A stretch of DNA of 64,000 nt from Gordionus sp. m RMFG-2023 (GCF_954871325.1 NC_088776.1:26956508-27020507); one strand, 5' to 3'; counted from the first letter of the stretch, positions 23,001 to 38,000 are shown. Notes: generated by a model from the sequence alone, not told the origin. Made by a program: numbers and translations.

Positions 23001-26000
23001 GTGACAATTGTCATAATCGTTATTTTTAAAGTTTTTTGAATTTTTTTGACGACAATATGTTAAAATAAGTATTAATAACATGTTTAAATAAAAATTTAGT
23101 GAAGATGTACCATAGAAAATTGACAATTGTCATAATCGTTATTTTTAAAGTTTTTTGAATTTTTTTGAAGAAAATATGTTAAAATAAGTATTAAAAACAT
23201 GTTTAAATAAAAATTTAGTGAAGATGTACCATAGAAAAGTGACAATTGTCATAATCGTTATTTTATACGTTTTTTGAATTTTTTTGAAGAAAATAGGTTA
23301 AAATAAGTATTAATAACATGTGTAAAATAAATTTAGTGAAGATGTACCAATGAAAAGTGACATTTGTCATAATCGTTATTTTTAAAGTTTTTTGAATTTT
23401 TTTGAAGAAAATATGTTAAAATAAGTAGTAAAAACATGTTTAAATAAAAATTTAGTGAAGATGTACCATAGAAAAGTGACAATTATCATATTCGTTATTT
23501 TATAAGTTTTTGGAATTTTTTTGAAGAAAATATGTTAAAATAAGTATTAAAAACATGTTTAAATAAAAATTTAGTGAAGATGTACCATAGAAAAGTGACA
23601 ATTGTCATAATCGTTATTTTATAAGTTTTTTGAATTTTTTTGAAGAAAATATGTTAAAATAAGTATTGATAACATGTTTAAATAAAATTTAGTGAAGATG
23701 TACCATAGAAAATTGACATTGTCATAATGGTTATTTTTAAATTTTTTTGAATTTTTTGACGAAAATATGTTAAAATAAGTATTAATAACATATGTAAATA
23801 TAAATTTAATGAAGACAATGAAAAGTGACAATTGTCATAATCGTTATTTTTAAAATTTTTTGAATTTTTTTGACGAAAATATGTTAAAATAAGTATTAAT
23901 AACATGTGTAAATATAAATTTAGTGAAGATGTACCAATGAAAAGTGACAATTGTCATAATCGTTATTCTTAAAGTTTTTTGAATTTTTTTGACGAAAATA
24001 TTTTAAAATAAGTATATATAACATGTTTAAATAAAAATTTAGTGAAGATGTACTCTAGATAAGCGACAATTGTCATAATCATTATTTTTTAAGTTTTTTT
24101 ATTTTTGTTGACGAAAATATATTAAAATGAGTAATAATAACATGTTTAAATAAAAATTTAGTGAAGATGTACTATAGAAAAGTGACAATTGTCATAATCG
24201 TTATTTTTAAAATTTCTTTGATGTAAATGGGTAAAAATATAGATTGTAAAATTAAAATTGCCTGTGTATATGCTATAGAAAAACATATGGTAATAATAGA
24301 TTCTTCCCCAAAAACAGGAGCAAATTGGCATTTTATTATATTTGTTCATCGGGTCAGAAATTAATATGCAAAATTTATATCATAATATCTAATCCTAAGT
24401 TAGAAATTATTATTTTTTTACCAATTTTCACCAGACAATCTTGTTTAAAATTTGGGTAAACTTTTTTTTCTATTTTAAAATCAATATCGATGTAAGTTAA
24501 CTATTTTCGTCAAAAAAAATCAAAAAACTTTAAAAATAACGATTATGACAATTGTCGCTTATCTAGAGTACATCTTCACTAAATTTTTATTTAAACATGT
24601 TATCAATACTTATTTTAAAATATCTTTGTCAGTAAAATTCAAAAAACTTTAAAAATAACGATTATGACAATTGTCACTTTTCATTGGTACATCTTCACTA
24701 AATTTATATTTACACATGTTATTAATACTTATTTTAACATATTTTCGTCAAAAAACTTTAAAAATAACGATTATGACAATTGTCACTTTTCTATGGTACA
24801 TCTTCACTAAATTTATATTTACACATGTTATTAATACTTATTTTAACAAATTTTCGTCAAAAAAATTCAAAAAACTTTAAAATTAACCATTATGACAATT
24901 GTCACTTTTCATTGGTACATCTTCACTAAATTTATATTTACACATGTTATTAATACTTATTTTAACAAATTTTCGTCAAAAAAATTTAAAAAACTTTAAA
25001 ATTAACCATTATGACAATTGTCACTTTTCATTGGTACATCTTCACTAAATTTATATTTACACATGTTATTAATACTTATTTTAACATATTTTCGTCAAAA
25101 AAATTCAAAAAACTATAAAAATAACGATTATGACAATTGTTACTTTTCTATGGTACATCTTTACTAGATTTATATTTACACATGTTATTAATACTTATTT
25201 TAACAAATTTTCGTCAAAAAAATTCAAAAAACTTATATAAGAACGATTATGACAATTGTCACATTAAAATATTATCCTTAAAAAGATCATATAAAATAAC
25301 ATCAAAAAAGTTTCATAAAATCCACCTCATTTAATAATAAATAGATAATTTTGAAAAAATGATAAAAGATTTCACCTAAAAGATTGTTTATTTATCTAAT
25401 AAAATTTACAATATAATTCCTCAATAAAAGATGTAATTACAAAGAAGATTGTGAAAATCACTAATAAATTATATTATAAAGAATATTACATTTTTACAAT
25501 ATAGCAGCATATTATTTTTTTTATTAAAAAAACATCAAATAAATAAATTTATTTTCATTTCAAAATATAATAATATAAATAAAAAATATTAAATCATATG
25601 TTTATTTGTTGATAATAATAAAATATTTACATTAAATATAAATATAAATAAAATAAATTATTTTACTAAAATAAATAAATAATAATTAATGCTAAGCATC
25701 GATGCAGAATTTTGACTAATTTATTTTAGCCAATTTTTAGGCTTAGCCCATTTTTAGGCTTAGCCAATTTTTAGGCTTAGCCAATTTTTAGGCTTAGCCT
25801 AATTAGGCGTAGCCGATTTTTAGGCTATACCTAATTAGGCTTAGCCGATTTTTCCACCTAAAATCTCGGCTAAGTCGTTTTTAGTCGGCTAAAATTAGCC
25901 GATAACGCAACACTAAATTATATCATTCACGTACTCACAACAGACTAGTTCTGAGCGTTTTATATATTTTTCTGAGCGATTCATTTTATAGTTGAAGTGC

Positions 26001-29000
26001 TTCAGTTTACACCTGAGCAATTAGTATTTTATCTGGGCAAGTCTTATCAAAGCATTAAGAAATAATTTTGAGCATTAAGTATATTCTGAACGTTTAAGGA
26101 TTTTTCTCTGAGAATTTCAGTTTTAATTCTGAGCTATTAAATAGGAGTCATTATTAATCATTTCCACATAGAAATGTATTATTATCAAATTGAGAGATCT
26201 GAGGTTTTTCATAATTGCCTTTAAAAATGGTTAGTCGGAAGAACTTTCAATTGGCCTAATTTTGTTATGCTATAAATGAAGGTTTTTTATGATAATTTTT
26301 TAAGATAAAATATAAAATATATTGTATTCTATGTAGAGTTGTTAATAGATACTTTTAAAATTGATCTAGATACAGATATCGTCTAAAAATAGATCTAGAT
26401 ACAGATACACCATTTAAAATCATATCTAGAAAATATATTTTATAAATGTTTCTGTAAACTGATACAATATTTTTCATACTTATATACAGGGTTCGTTGTT
26501 CTCGAATAAAAACTCTTATTATGAGAGTATAAAATATGTTAACAAGATAATTATAATAAAAAAATGCCATTACCACTATTTTTATCATTCTTTCGAACAG
26601 ATTCATCTTTAAAGCGAGCATTTATTGTCAATATCTTTACATTAAACTTATAATTTATTCATTAAAAGTCAGTATCTATAAAATTATTTTAAAAAATTTT
26701 AAATAAGTTTATTTCCTTAAAATAATTTTGTGCATCAATGGTATTGTTTTTAATAAATAATGGGAGTAGGGGAGACTGGGGTTAGTCGAACCAATTTTTA
26801 CAAAATTGGCTATATCACCTGGTATTTTTTAGAAAATATAAAAAATAATATATTATTAGATACCTAAAACTATACTCTATAAAGGTGCCTTATAAAAAAT
26901 TTTAAGAATATAATCAATTTTTTTAAATTTTATTTTTTGTAAAAGTCAAAATCCAACAAGCTCCAATAGCGGAGCGAGGCAAACCACTTCAAGGGGCTCC
27001 CTAAACCATTAGTTTTTTAGGCCATAATAAATTGAAATGCATTTTTATTTATCAATAATGATATGTATAGAATAATTTTATTGATCAAAATATCATAATA
27101 CTTATAAATTGAAGCTAATTATATATAAAAATTGAAACTTAATCTTGGTTAATTTAATAAACATTTTAGTTATAAAAAAATAAAGTTCTTAAGGAGAGAT
27201 TATGATACATCCTAAATACCACTCATAAAACAGCCATGAAGCCTTTTCAAGGTTTTGAATTTTTTTTCATTATTAACTGCCATAATGGACGTGTATGGTT
27301 TAGCAAGCCCCGCTAGCTCTAAATTGGCAAATTATGATTGTATTGTAATAATATCGTTATAATAAATACTCATAAAACTTTCCCAAATTATAGAAGAGTG
27401 TTTAAACTTTGCTATAAAATTTAATTTACAAATAAATTATTATATATTTTAATAAAAATTAAAATTTTGTCATGTAAAAATCTTTTGAAAATTTCATCAA
27501 AATTTTATTTCTCAAATATAATTTTTAATAATTAAATATTTCAAAAGATTTTTTGTCTATAGATGTAAACTTATAAAAACTATATTAGGATAAAACTTCT
27601 GGTATATTTAATTTTAAAATGAGATTAAATTTTCCAAGCCCACGAGTTTACCTAACCCCAGTCTTCCCAAATGGCTAAGCAAGGTTTTATATATTCCTTT
27701 ATAGTGCGAACAAATTGAGCGTTTGCAGTACGTTCTTAAACGTACATGATAAAAATATCCTTCAAATGTTGAACTGATATCTATAAATTTAAATGGGGAA
27801 AGAAATAATATTTAATGAATATTTTATATATAAGTTTTAATATTTTATATACATGTTTTAATAATTTTATAGAGTTAAAACTGAAATGCTCAAGTTTTTT
27901 TTTAATTGTTGAGAATAAATACTCAACTTTCAGGAAAAATACTGAATGTCATGTCTGGAATTATTTCCTATTGCTCAGATCGGGATTGTCATTTTATATT
28001 TCATTTTGAAATCATTATAACATATTTTTATTTATAATATATATTTTACCAGTTTGCTTCTAAAAATTTAAAAAAATTGCAACATAATACATCATCACCG
28101 AGATAATAATTTTTTAAGAAATATTTCCGTTTTTAGCGGCGGGGTTATTTTTGATAATTAAAAAAAATTTATTAGGGGAATAATTTCCTTTATATTTATT
28201 TTATAATATAAAAAACAAGGACTTCATTTTTCCAGTGAATTATTTCCTGGGATTTTCATTGGTGAGTTTTTTTTCCCGGGGAATTATATTCTCTTACCGA
28301 TACAGGGCCTCAAAGGTGCGAAATTTGATGATTTTCATGCCTGTAAATTTTTAATTCACTTATATCAAAACTAAGATAAAAAGAAATAAATACATCATTT
28401 TATAACAAAAAAATCTCTAAAGGTTTATCAAAAAAAATTGGCGCCAATATGAGTCTTTCAATTCCGGTTTACATTTACGGCTTTACAAGTGTTTTTAAGT
28501 AATTAGGTGAGTTGGTTTTCGAATTTTTTTAACCTTTTATTTAAGCACCTTTTATAAATATATATGGTGTTCAATGTCCATATCAAATCAACCAAAATAA
28601 AAGTCGACTTTCAATCCGAACTCCTCAGAGTTTTTTTTAAATTTTGTATATTAGGAGTATATAGTATAACTAGACCTGTGCGCCGATGTCTCACTTGACG
28701 GCGGCGGTTTTTTTCAAAATTTTTATCGGCGTTCGGCGGCGCGCCGATTGCGATATTTATTTAAAAAAATTTTTTTAATAAATTTAATTTATAAATCAAT
28801 GTGTTACATTTTATTTGGCGCTCTTTTCTAACACATTGTCAACATAGTTTATTTCTTAAATTATTTCCTGTCTCACTTCAATTTAAATTCACGTATTTTC
28901 TCCTCAGAAATAGACTAAGGAATTGCATTTTCACTCAGATCAGAGTCACATAAACAACACATATTAGTAATATTCTATTGATTTTTATTATAACAAATAT

Positions 29001-32000
29001 ATATTTGGAATGCAAACAAAATATTAAGTAAGAAATATAATAAATCAGAATTCAGATTTAGCTAAATTATAATTACCATGAATAAATAGAATTTTATCAA
29101 GATTGGTGGGACATAAAGAAGTCCTTTTTGCATTGAGTATTAATCCAGCAATGGAAAAAATTCTTTCGCTGGGTGTACTGGTTGCAGGTATACAAAAAAC
29201 CTTCCTAGCTAAATTAGCAAGCCTAGGAAGTTCCAGTTGCTTTTTCTTCCAAAAGGTTAATGCATCCATCCTCTTTTGGGATATTATTTTGGCTTAGCAA
29301 AATATGGCATTCTTGTTCTAAATTACTTATATTGTTATAATCACTGCCTGGAATGGAATGCTTACGAGCTATTTTGGCGATATAAGAACTGGAAGTCTCC
29401 CCATTATCTTCAACTTGGATTTCACTTTGTGCATTTTTATAATTTTCTAAAAGTTTTAAATGTCTTGTTAAAAATTGCAATGATGTAGTAGAATTTGAAT
29501 TTAAATATTCTGACACAATTTTCAGATTTTGAAATCTGGGCTGGTATCAAGGAGAGTCGCTAATATCTAATGTTCAAAATATAATTTTATTAATAAAAAT
29601 ATAAAATAACTTGAAGTTCAGTAATGGGAAACTTATGATCAAGCTTTTTTTGCATATTTTCTTTTAAACAAATAATATCTGAGGAATCAGATATATTGAT
29701 CTGTATGTGTGTTTCTATTTCACTGCGAAATAAAAACCCTAGATTTATAGTCGATCCCTTTTGGGAGGAAAGAAATTCCACCGACTCTCGGAATGGAATT
29801 AATACGGCATAAAGCTCGTCAATCATATCCCATTCATTATTAAAAAGTTTTAAACATTGTTTTCCTATTTTATTCAAAACATTATTAATAGGATTTTTGT
29901 TCACGCTACGAACACTTTCTAGCATAATTAATATGCTGTGCCAGCGGGTAGGGCAATTTAATTTTAACGTTTTTGTATTATATAGATTGGTTGGTGTAAT
30001 GACATTTCTATTATCCGCTTCGTTATCAAAATGGTCATCAAGGTATGGATCAGAATCATCAATATCCAAGATATGACCTGTCTCATAGATTGACTGGAGA
30101 CATTTACGATGCTCATCTTCAATTTCACATTCCAAATCAGCTACTCGATAAGGGCTGAAATAATTTCTCTAATTTTTTTAATGAAAATATCAATTTTGGT
30201 AACTTTTTTTATGCCATCAACTCTAACCAAATTATGAAGTCCATGCCCTAAGCATAAATGATGCTCATAATCCCCTAATCTGACTCTTCTTTTGACATTG
30301 GTCCCAGCATCAATTACCATTTGTATTATTTTGGCTTTTAAATGGAACTCCTCTTCAATACTATCAATCTCAGATAATATTGTTTCCCCACATTTCTAGT
30401 TGAGGGTAAAATATTTTAAATCAAAATTTTCATCCAAATGATGAAGACTAAATGTGATATAATTTCGACGCTTGAAATGATCGGTCCACAAATCAAAAGT
30501 GATAGAACAAAATGTTAGTCCAGAGTCAATCAAATTTAAAACATGCGCCTGTCTAGTGCACCCCGACGAATGGTTGTCCTATTTGGCAATTCTGACGAGG
30601 AATCAATTATCTTATATTTCTAATTTTTTAGGCAATTTATTTTTTAATAATCATTTTATTTAAATTTTAAACCTTTAGAAAATCTGTCATCCCATTATTG
30701 CTTATAGAATCAAATGGCAATAAATCTAAGCAGCACATCAAAACATAATTTTGCCCTATTAGAAAAAAGATATTTAAAAAAGAGAAACAAATAAAAAATT
30801 TGATTTAGTTTTGAACTTTCAAAATAAAGTTTTACATAATTTAATAAAATATATTTTTAGTTTATTCATTAAAAAGATCTCAAAATAGAGCTGACAATAA
30901 ACAAACTAAAAATTTAGTTGTTTTAAAGTTTTACATAATTATTTTAATAAATTTAAATTTTACATTAAGTTAAAAAGTTCTCAAAATAAGAGCTGACAAA
31001 ACAAACTAAAAAATTTAGTTGTTTTGAACAAATAGAGCTTAATAAAATTAATTTAACAAACCAGTTAAAAATTTAAAATGAATATTAATAAACATTAATA
31101 CTAACCTAAGAGCCATTTTTTATCTTTTATATTCTTGCTACATGTTGGCGTTGGCTTTAGAAACATTTTTAGAGTTTGAATGGATTTATTATTATTAGTT
31201 TTTTCTGATATTTTATGCACATTAAGTAAGTGACGAGAAAGGTTACTCGTACTTATATTTTTGCTATAACATTTGATATCATAACTAAAATATAAATTAT
31301 ATATATATATAAGTCTAAAATTAAAATAAATTACTGTGAAAATGGATTATTTTTATCCGAATCTCCTCATCTTTTTTCCCCAATTTTAAACAAGGTTCAC
31401 AATAAATATAATAAGGCATTATCGTGCTTTTCTTATTCTCATTCTTCAAAATAAAATTTCCAAAGTACTTCCACACATAACTTGATTTTTGATTAGTAGA
31501 GAGAGTTGTTATTTCATAATTGTATATAGGGTGGTTTAAAACGCGCAAATCCATAAAAATAATTAATATAGCCGAAATGAATATGGTGTATGAATGAATG
31601 TAAATGATATACACTATTCTATTATATAAAGCAATAGAATACAATTCATGTTTTAATATATTAATGTTAATATTCAAATTTAAATAATAATAATTTAATA
31701 TATAAATATAATTAAACAACATTCTAAATATTATACACGCCGCGCCGCCGCCATAAGAAAAATCGGCGGCTAGCCGGCTCACGCCGCTGATCTCAATCGG
31801 CGGCTGTTCCAGCGTGAATAAAATTGCCGGCGTGAGCCGGCGGCGCACAGGTCTAAGTATAACTAAAAAAAGTAAAATTTTACTTCCTTACACCACTTAC
31901 TTGCTAAGATATGGGAGTTTAGGAAAAATGGTAAATTTTTGACAAATTTCACTTCATTAACTTTCAAATATCTCAAGAATAATTTAAGTTAGAGGAATAA

Positions 32001-35000
32001 TTTAAATTTTTATCATATAATTTAATAATTGATCTTTAATATGACATAAATAAATGTGATGGAAACCTGATTAATACCGGAAATGGCCTAGAAAAAAGAT
32101 TCAATTTTTTTTCTGTAGATGTATAGCACACTGCTTTAGTTTTTAGATTTTTACAAAATCCTAGATTGGAGAGTTGGTTGTTACACTTTATATGGCTAAA
32201 ATTGATCAAATTTAAATTTATTGGATACTTATCTAATAATTTTTATTTAAAAATTATGTCTAAATGAAAGGCCCCACATTATTATTTTTAAAAAATGGCA
32301 GGGGGGGAGGGGGATAATGTGATTTATTTAACACTTTTGTTAAATTTTCTCTTGAAATTACAGGGTAAAATAATTTTGAATATTTTATTTTAGCATAAAT
32401 CAAAGATAAAAGAAAGTTTAAATTTATTATTTGCGCGAATTCAATAGATTATATACCATTTTTTGAAACGCTGACATAATCCGCCAACTAATTTGTAAAT
32501 TATTCAATAGAAAAATTAACTAATTTGATTCCTCATTCTTATAGCTTCACAACAATCCTTATTTCAAAACTCATTAAAATCAGGGATGTGAACCCTTCGA
32601 CAAAAAAAAGTGTCCAGGTCCGAATTCGGGTCCGGTAATAAATTTAAAAAGGACCCGGGTCCGGGTTCAGAGAAAACATAAAAATAATGACTCAAAATAA
32701 GACTTTTTTTCATTCATTTTTTATTATACTTCATTATATACACATTTAATTCGAAATGAGATAATTTATATTTTAAATATTTTATTCGATCGCACAATCA
32801 TGATATCTTTAAAATATCATCCTTCAGATTTCCCCGTAAATTAGACAAAATATATTTCAACGATGAAAATCCACGCTTACCTAAAATAGATAGTCATTTT
32901 TATAATACATAAATTATTGTACGTGTGTCGCCGACGATTCTAGACAAGGTATATAATTCTGGATATATTGAAGAATTTTCCTCCCAGAATTTTAAAATGT
33001 TTGCATCTCTATTTATTCTCTTAACTTCCGAGAACTTTTCAATTAAAGATACAATAGATATTTTTTGCTCCTTTCTATCAGATGATAATTTAATTTTTTT
33101 TCTCTATCTAATAGTAAAATTTCCATTATCATTGTTATAGCTACAACCAGTAGATATTGTTGTAGCATCCAATATATTGTAAATAATAGAGTTTTGGGTA
33201 TGCCATAAATCTTCAAGATGGTCTAGAGCCATTTGTTTTTGCTCACTACTTAATAAAACCTGATATCGCGGGTCTAAATATATCGAAGCATATACAACAC
33301 TATTTTGTAAATATTGTTGCTCTCTTATTTTCATATTTTCTAATACTTCATTTGAAAAAGAACTTGTTAATCTCCCTAACTCTAATCGACATCTTAACCA
33401 TATGCCATAACGATAAACATAATTGTTCTGCTTGCAATATTAATGTTGTTATTTTTAAAGGAGCCAGCACACTAGTAAGCTCTTTTACTTGATTCCAATC
33501 ATCTTCTGACAAAATGATTTCACATGCTCCTATAATAAAATCATTACAGAAATCTTTCAAACTTAATAATCGCTCTAGCATCATACATATAGAGGACCAA
33601 CGTGTTGTGCAATCTAAAATTGCCATTTGCTTTTTCATGGATTTTAATATTCTTGATAACTTATAATAAAATTATATATTTGCAAAACACTGCCAATTTT
33701 GATTATTTTAAATTTACTGCTCAAAAAACATAACCTTAATATTTTAACACGGCAAAATAATCACTTAATAAAATTTATATATAAGATATTAATAAATTAG
33801 CCTTTAAAATTAAGATCTTGCAGTACAAAATAATTCCAATTATTTCACTTTCAAATCAAAATAGTCAAAGTATTTCTAATAAGAGCAAATAAATTTTATA
33901 ATAAAATATTATTACTTACACTATAAAATAATGTATGGTATCAATATCTTAATAAAATGAAATGAAATGAAGTCCAGGAAGAAAAACGCGAAGATAAGAT
34001 AAATGATTCCACGTAAAAAAATAATAAAATATTAAAAATTTTATATTATTTTTTAAAAATTATATTTTTACATTAGTTTAAAAAAAAAAAATTTAAGTTA
34101 AAAGTTTTTAACACCCTGAACCCTTGGACCCTCCACTTTTTAAAAGGGTCCGGGTTCAGCCAAAATACGAGGGTTCCGGGTCTGGGTCCGGGTTCACATT
34201 CCTGATTAAAATTTAATTTATATGTTGACTGACTCTTAACCTTTAAGAAAATTATGCATTTTTAATGCAGGACCATGCAGAAGAGTTCCAGTGGACCAAT
34301 AATCAGGCCACAACGACATAATTAAACAAGTAAATATTGTTATATTAGATTGTTTAAAACACAACGCCTATGCATTTTATATATTTCAAACTAAATTGAT
34401 TTTATCTTTAAAAAAAGACTTGGCAGAGTAGCCAAAATTCATTATTTTTCTGATGGACAGTTACCCAATATTAAAATAAAAAAACTTCATTACCCTCTAC
34501 ATCATCAAAACGATTTTGAGATAAAGACAGTGGCTTTTATTTGCAACCATGCTTGGTAAAAGTCCCTGCGACAGTTTCAGAGTGTTACTAAACGATTAGC
34601 AGCTCGAGCAAGCCTGCAACGTTCATGTGATCAAATATTAACAATAATGGATTTATATAACTTTAATAAATGATTATAATTATTGTAAATTATGGATAAA
34701 GACATCTTTATACTACCTTATTCGTTGGTTGTGAATATCAAAATGTATATTGCTCTTATGGATCGCTTTTTTAGACACAAGAAGTTAAAGGAAGATGCCA
34801 AAAGTGGAATATTCGTTGTTAGCAATAGGTGTAAATAACATTGATAAAATTGATTCGTATTTTTCCCAAAGTATTAACAGATTTAGTTTTGCTGAACTTA
34901 TATAAATATTATAGGAATTATATAGTAAGCCTGTAACCATATTTTCTAATAGACTTCTATTCTTTCGCACGAGGGATTTTTCAATTTTCAAATAGATTCA

Positions 35001-38000
35001 AAAATGCTTGTCAATCCTGTAAATTTAAAGAGGGAGTTATGGATAGATTAGTGATTGAAGTAAGACAACGTTGGCCCCAGGCTTTAAATAGTGGTAACTC
35101 TGATGTGACATTTTTCCAGATATTGGGGTTGGCACTGTCAGAGTTGGCTGACCAAGTTCTGGATAATTCTCAATTTCCACCATGGAAACCCGATTTCATA
35201 ATTGATATGCATGTTTCCGTCTAATTCCTACGTTCATTTCAACATCATAAGACCTTTTCCTGTTCTTAATAATACCTGGTGCCCACCCGGCTTGCGTATC
35301 CTTCCGTACTCAAACCAATTGTTTTTCCATGAAATTCCGCACCTCAATTGATTGATCATATTAAAATTTCTGTCTCAACATTATCATCCATAATTATCTG
35401 CTACTACAAATCTTTTGATCAGTCAAATCCATTGACACTCTAATATCTGGGAAAATGTCATATCAGAGTTAAAGCCTGTTATCTTACTTCAATCTCTAAT
35501 CTATCCACATCCAGTTATGGTCACAAGCCTCATTAACTGCATCTTTAAATTTACAGGATTGACAAGCATTTATGAGTCTATTTGAAAATTCAAAAATCCA
35601 CTCACCTTTTAAACGTATCGTGCCAAAGAATAGAAGCCTATTAGAAAATATGGTACTGGCTTACTAATTAATTCCTCTAATATTTTAAAAGTTAGCAAAA
35701 TCTAAATCTGTTAATACTTTGGGAAAAATAAAAGACTCAATTTTATCAATGTCATTTAAACCTATTGCTAACAACGAATATTCCACTTTTGGCATCTTCC
35801 TTTACCTTCTTGTGCCTAAAACACGATCCACATAAGCATTATATGTTTTAATGTTCACAACCAACGAATAAAGCGGTATAAAGGATTCTTTTTATTTATT
35901 AAATCCCATCCTCGTGGCCAATATATAGCAGTGCTTCAAATTAACCTTATTTAATTATACAATTTACAACCTTAAATATTGCATCAACGTGTCAAAACCA
36001 TAGATAGATGATAAAAAATATATATCATGATCATACATATTCGATAATAATTCTTTACAATAACTATAAAATAAATAATATCAGAGGGATAAATTAGTCA
36101 TTTGTTGATGAATATCTAAGTATGAAAAATCATCCTGGAAACAAGTTTTTGAGAGCAAAATGTTTAGAATTATTTTGCTACGTAATTTCCAGAGGAAATT
36201 AACCAAAGTATTAAATATCCCCCCCCCTTCCCCCATCTCTCAGATTTTTTATTTTTACAAATAATAAAATAAGGGTCTTTCATTTACACAAGAAATTATT
36301 ACGCAAGTTTTCATTAAATTTAAATATAATGATATTCGAGTTAAAATTGACCAATTTTTGCCATATAAAGGGTAATAACCCCTGAACCTCGTTCATCTCA
36401 GTCTAGGATTTTGTACAAATATGTAGCAGTCTTTACCTATAGAAAAAAAATACTTTTTTCTACATCTCCGGGTTGGGGTATTAATCGAGTTTCTATCACA
36501 TTTATTTATGTCATATTAAAGATCCATTATTAAGCTATATGATAAAATTTAAATTATTGCCTAGAAATAAGTAGTACTCCAATATTACAACTATGATACA
36601 AAATTACCCATTATATTAGCAACAGATGCATCAGCCATAGGAATTGTGGCAGTAATATCACATATAGAAGGGGGTAAGGAGAGACCAATTGCATTCGCCT
36701 TAAGAACGATAAATGCAGCTGAAAAAAATTATAGCCAAATAGAAAGAGAAGCTCTGGCCATCATATTTGGGGTTACAAAATTCAAAGAATTTATATATGG
36801 AAAAAAGTTCGCATTACAAACAGACCACAAGCCATTAATGAGTTTATTTCATACAAGAAAAGATATATTAACATCTACTGCCAGAATACAAAGATGGGCT
36901 TTATTATTAGTAGGTTACCAATATAAAATAGAAGTCAAAAGTAGTAGACAAATAGAAAATGCTGACATGCTATCTAGATTACCCCTAAAGGGGACTCCAA
37001 TATCAAAAGAAGAAACGCTAGATCAAATACAGGTGGGAGAAACACTTTTAAATGCAAGCGAAATTGAAAGAGAAACAATACGAGATGATATACTTTCTAA
37101 AGTATACAGATATACAATAGATGGATGACCAATAAACTATGATGTATGTTTAAAGGAGTATAGCCAAAGGAGAAAGGAAATTACAACAGAGAGAGATTGT
37201 TTATTATGGAGAACTAAAATAATAATACCACAACAATACCGAAACAACGTGTTGGACATGATACATCAAGGACATATCGGAATGGTAAAAATGAAGATGA
37301 GAGCACGACAATATGCGTGGTGGCCTAATATAAACCAAGATATAGAAACATGGGTCGAAAAAGGTAGAGAATGCCAGGAACAACACGATATGCCTCAAAT
37401 GACAGCAATTCAAAATTGGCCAAAACCACCAAAAGTATGGCACCGAGTACATATTGATTATGCTGGACCATTTCAAAATCATTATTGGTTGGTAGTAATG
37501 GATGCTAGCAGTCGCTGGCCAAAAATAGTTCCCATGACTAGTACTACAACCGAAAGCACGATCAAAATATTAAGAAATATTTTTGCAAGATTTCCCAAGA
37601 TAATCTTTTCTGATAACGGACCCCAATTCAGCAGCAACGATTTCAATAATTTTTGTGAAAAAAACGGGATTCAATTAGTGCACGGAAGTCCTTACCATCC
37701 TCAGATAAACGGCATGGCCCAACGTTTAGTTCGAACTTTTAAACAGAGTATTAATAAAAGAAACAAGAGGGATTTAGAAACCAGTCTAGCTATTTTTCTC
37801 ACTGAACAAAGTCCCGCTGAAATATTACTAAAATTTAAACCTAGAGGATTGTTAGATCAAATATTCGAAAGGGGGAACAAAAAGGAGAAGTTAGAATACC
37901 ACAATCAAAAATTCCAGATAAATGGAAAAGTTTGGTCGCGGCTTTACAATGATAAAGACAAAAAATTGGAAGAAGCCATTATTAAAGACATACTCGGATC

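Larger units (their letters stand above)
22223..25915. mobile_element. Foldback element with satellite arms, 3.69 kb, hAT-like ends
   Basis: Ends 'tagtgttgcgtaatcggcta' and, inverted, 'tagtgttgcgttatcggcta', flanked by 'gattatat' and 'aattatat' (7 of 8 bases alike). From the outside in, each arm has a field of 'ggctaagcctaaaaatc' repeats, about 400 bases of unique inverted sequence, then an array of 119-base units (12 on the left, 7 on the right). The roughly 280-base centre (24230-24505) is unique. No transposase is present. The open frames in the arrays are products of the repeat. Confidence 0.9.
17788..28298. mobile_element. hAT-bounded composite block, 10.5 kb, target duplication 'gatacagg'
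   Basis: Left end 'ggaagaaaataattccccgg' and right end, inverted, 'ggtaagagaatataattccc', both followed by 'cccgg'-rich subterminal motifs. Identical 8-base 'gatacagg' flanks both ends (17780-17787 and 28299-28306). The flanking sequences join into 'gagatacagggcctcaaagg', which matches the uninterrupted related sequence near 41915 (inverse). The interior is not one transposon: it holds at least three further insertions (19864-20075, 22223-25915, 26769-27668). No transposase frame of its own was recognised. Confidence 0.75.
28645..36600. repeat. Broken palindrome: two inverted arms, left arm carrying two hAT insertions
   Basis: Left arm pieces 28645-28670, 31856-32580 and 34205-35160 are inverse to 35410-36600. 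Matching landmarks are 'atatgacataaataaatgtg', 'aatgaaaggcccc/aatgaaagaccct', a poly-G tract (about 32300 and 36220), 'cctgtaaatttaaag' and 'gatgccaaaagtggaatatt'. The arms differ at many sites. The left arm was later split by the hATs at 28671-31855 and 32581-34204, and the right arm is cut by the Gypsy fossil at 36600. The spacer, 35161-35409, is unique. The peptide 'MPKVEYSLLAIG' is kept in both arms. Confidence 0.75.

Noticed and set aside
22895-24225. Regularly spaced repeats suggesting a CRISPR array
   Set aside because: The units are contiguous 119-base tandem copies with no unique spacers, inside a eukaryotic transposon.
23619-25334. Several open frames in both orientations at 23.6-25.3 kb
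   Set aside because: They are translations of the 119-base satellite units and their inverse, with no start context or protein family.
26355-26621. 88-codon frame on the - strand
   Set aside because: Overlaps a hAT-end fragment and reads as AT-rich noise.
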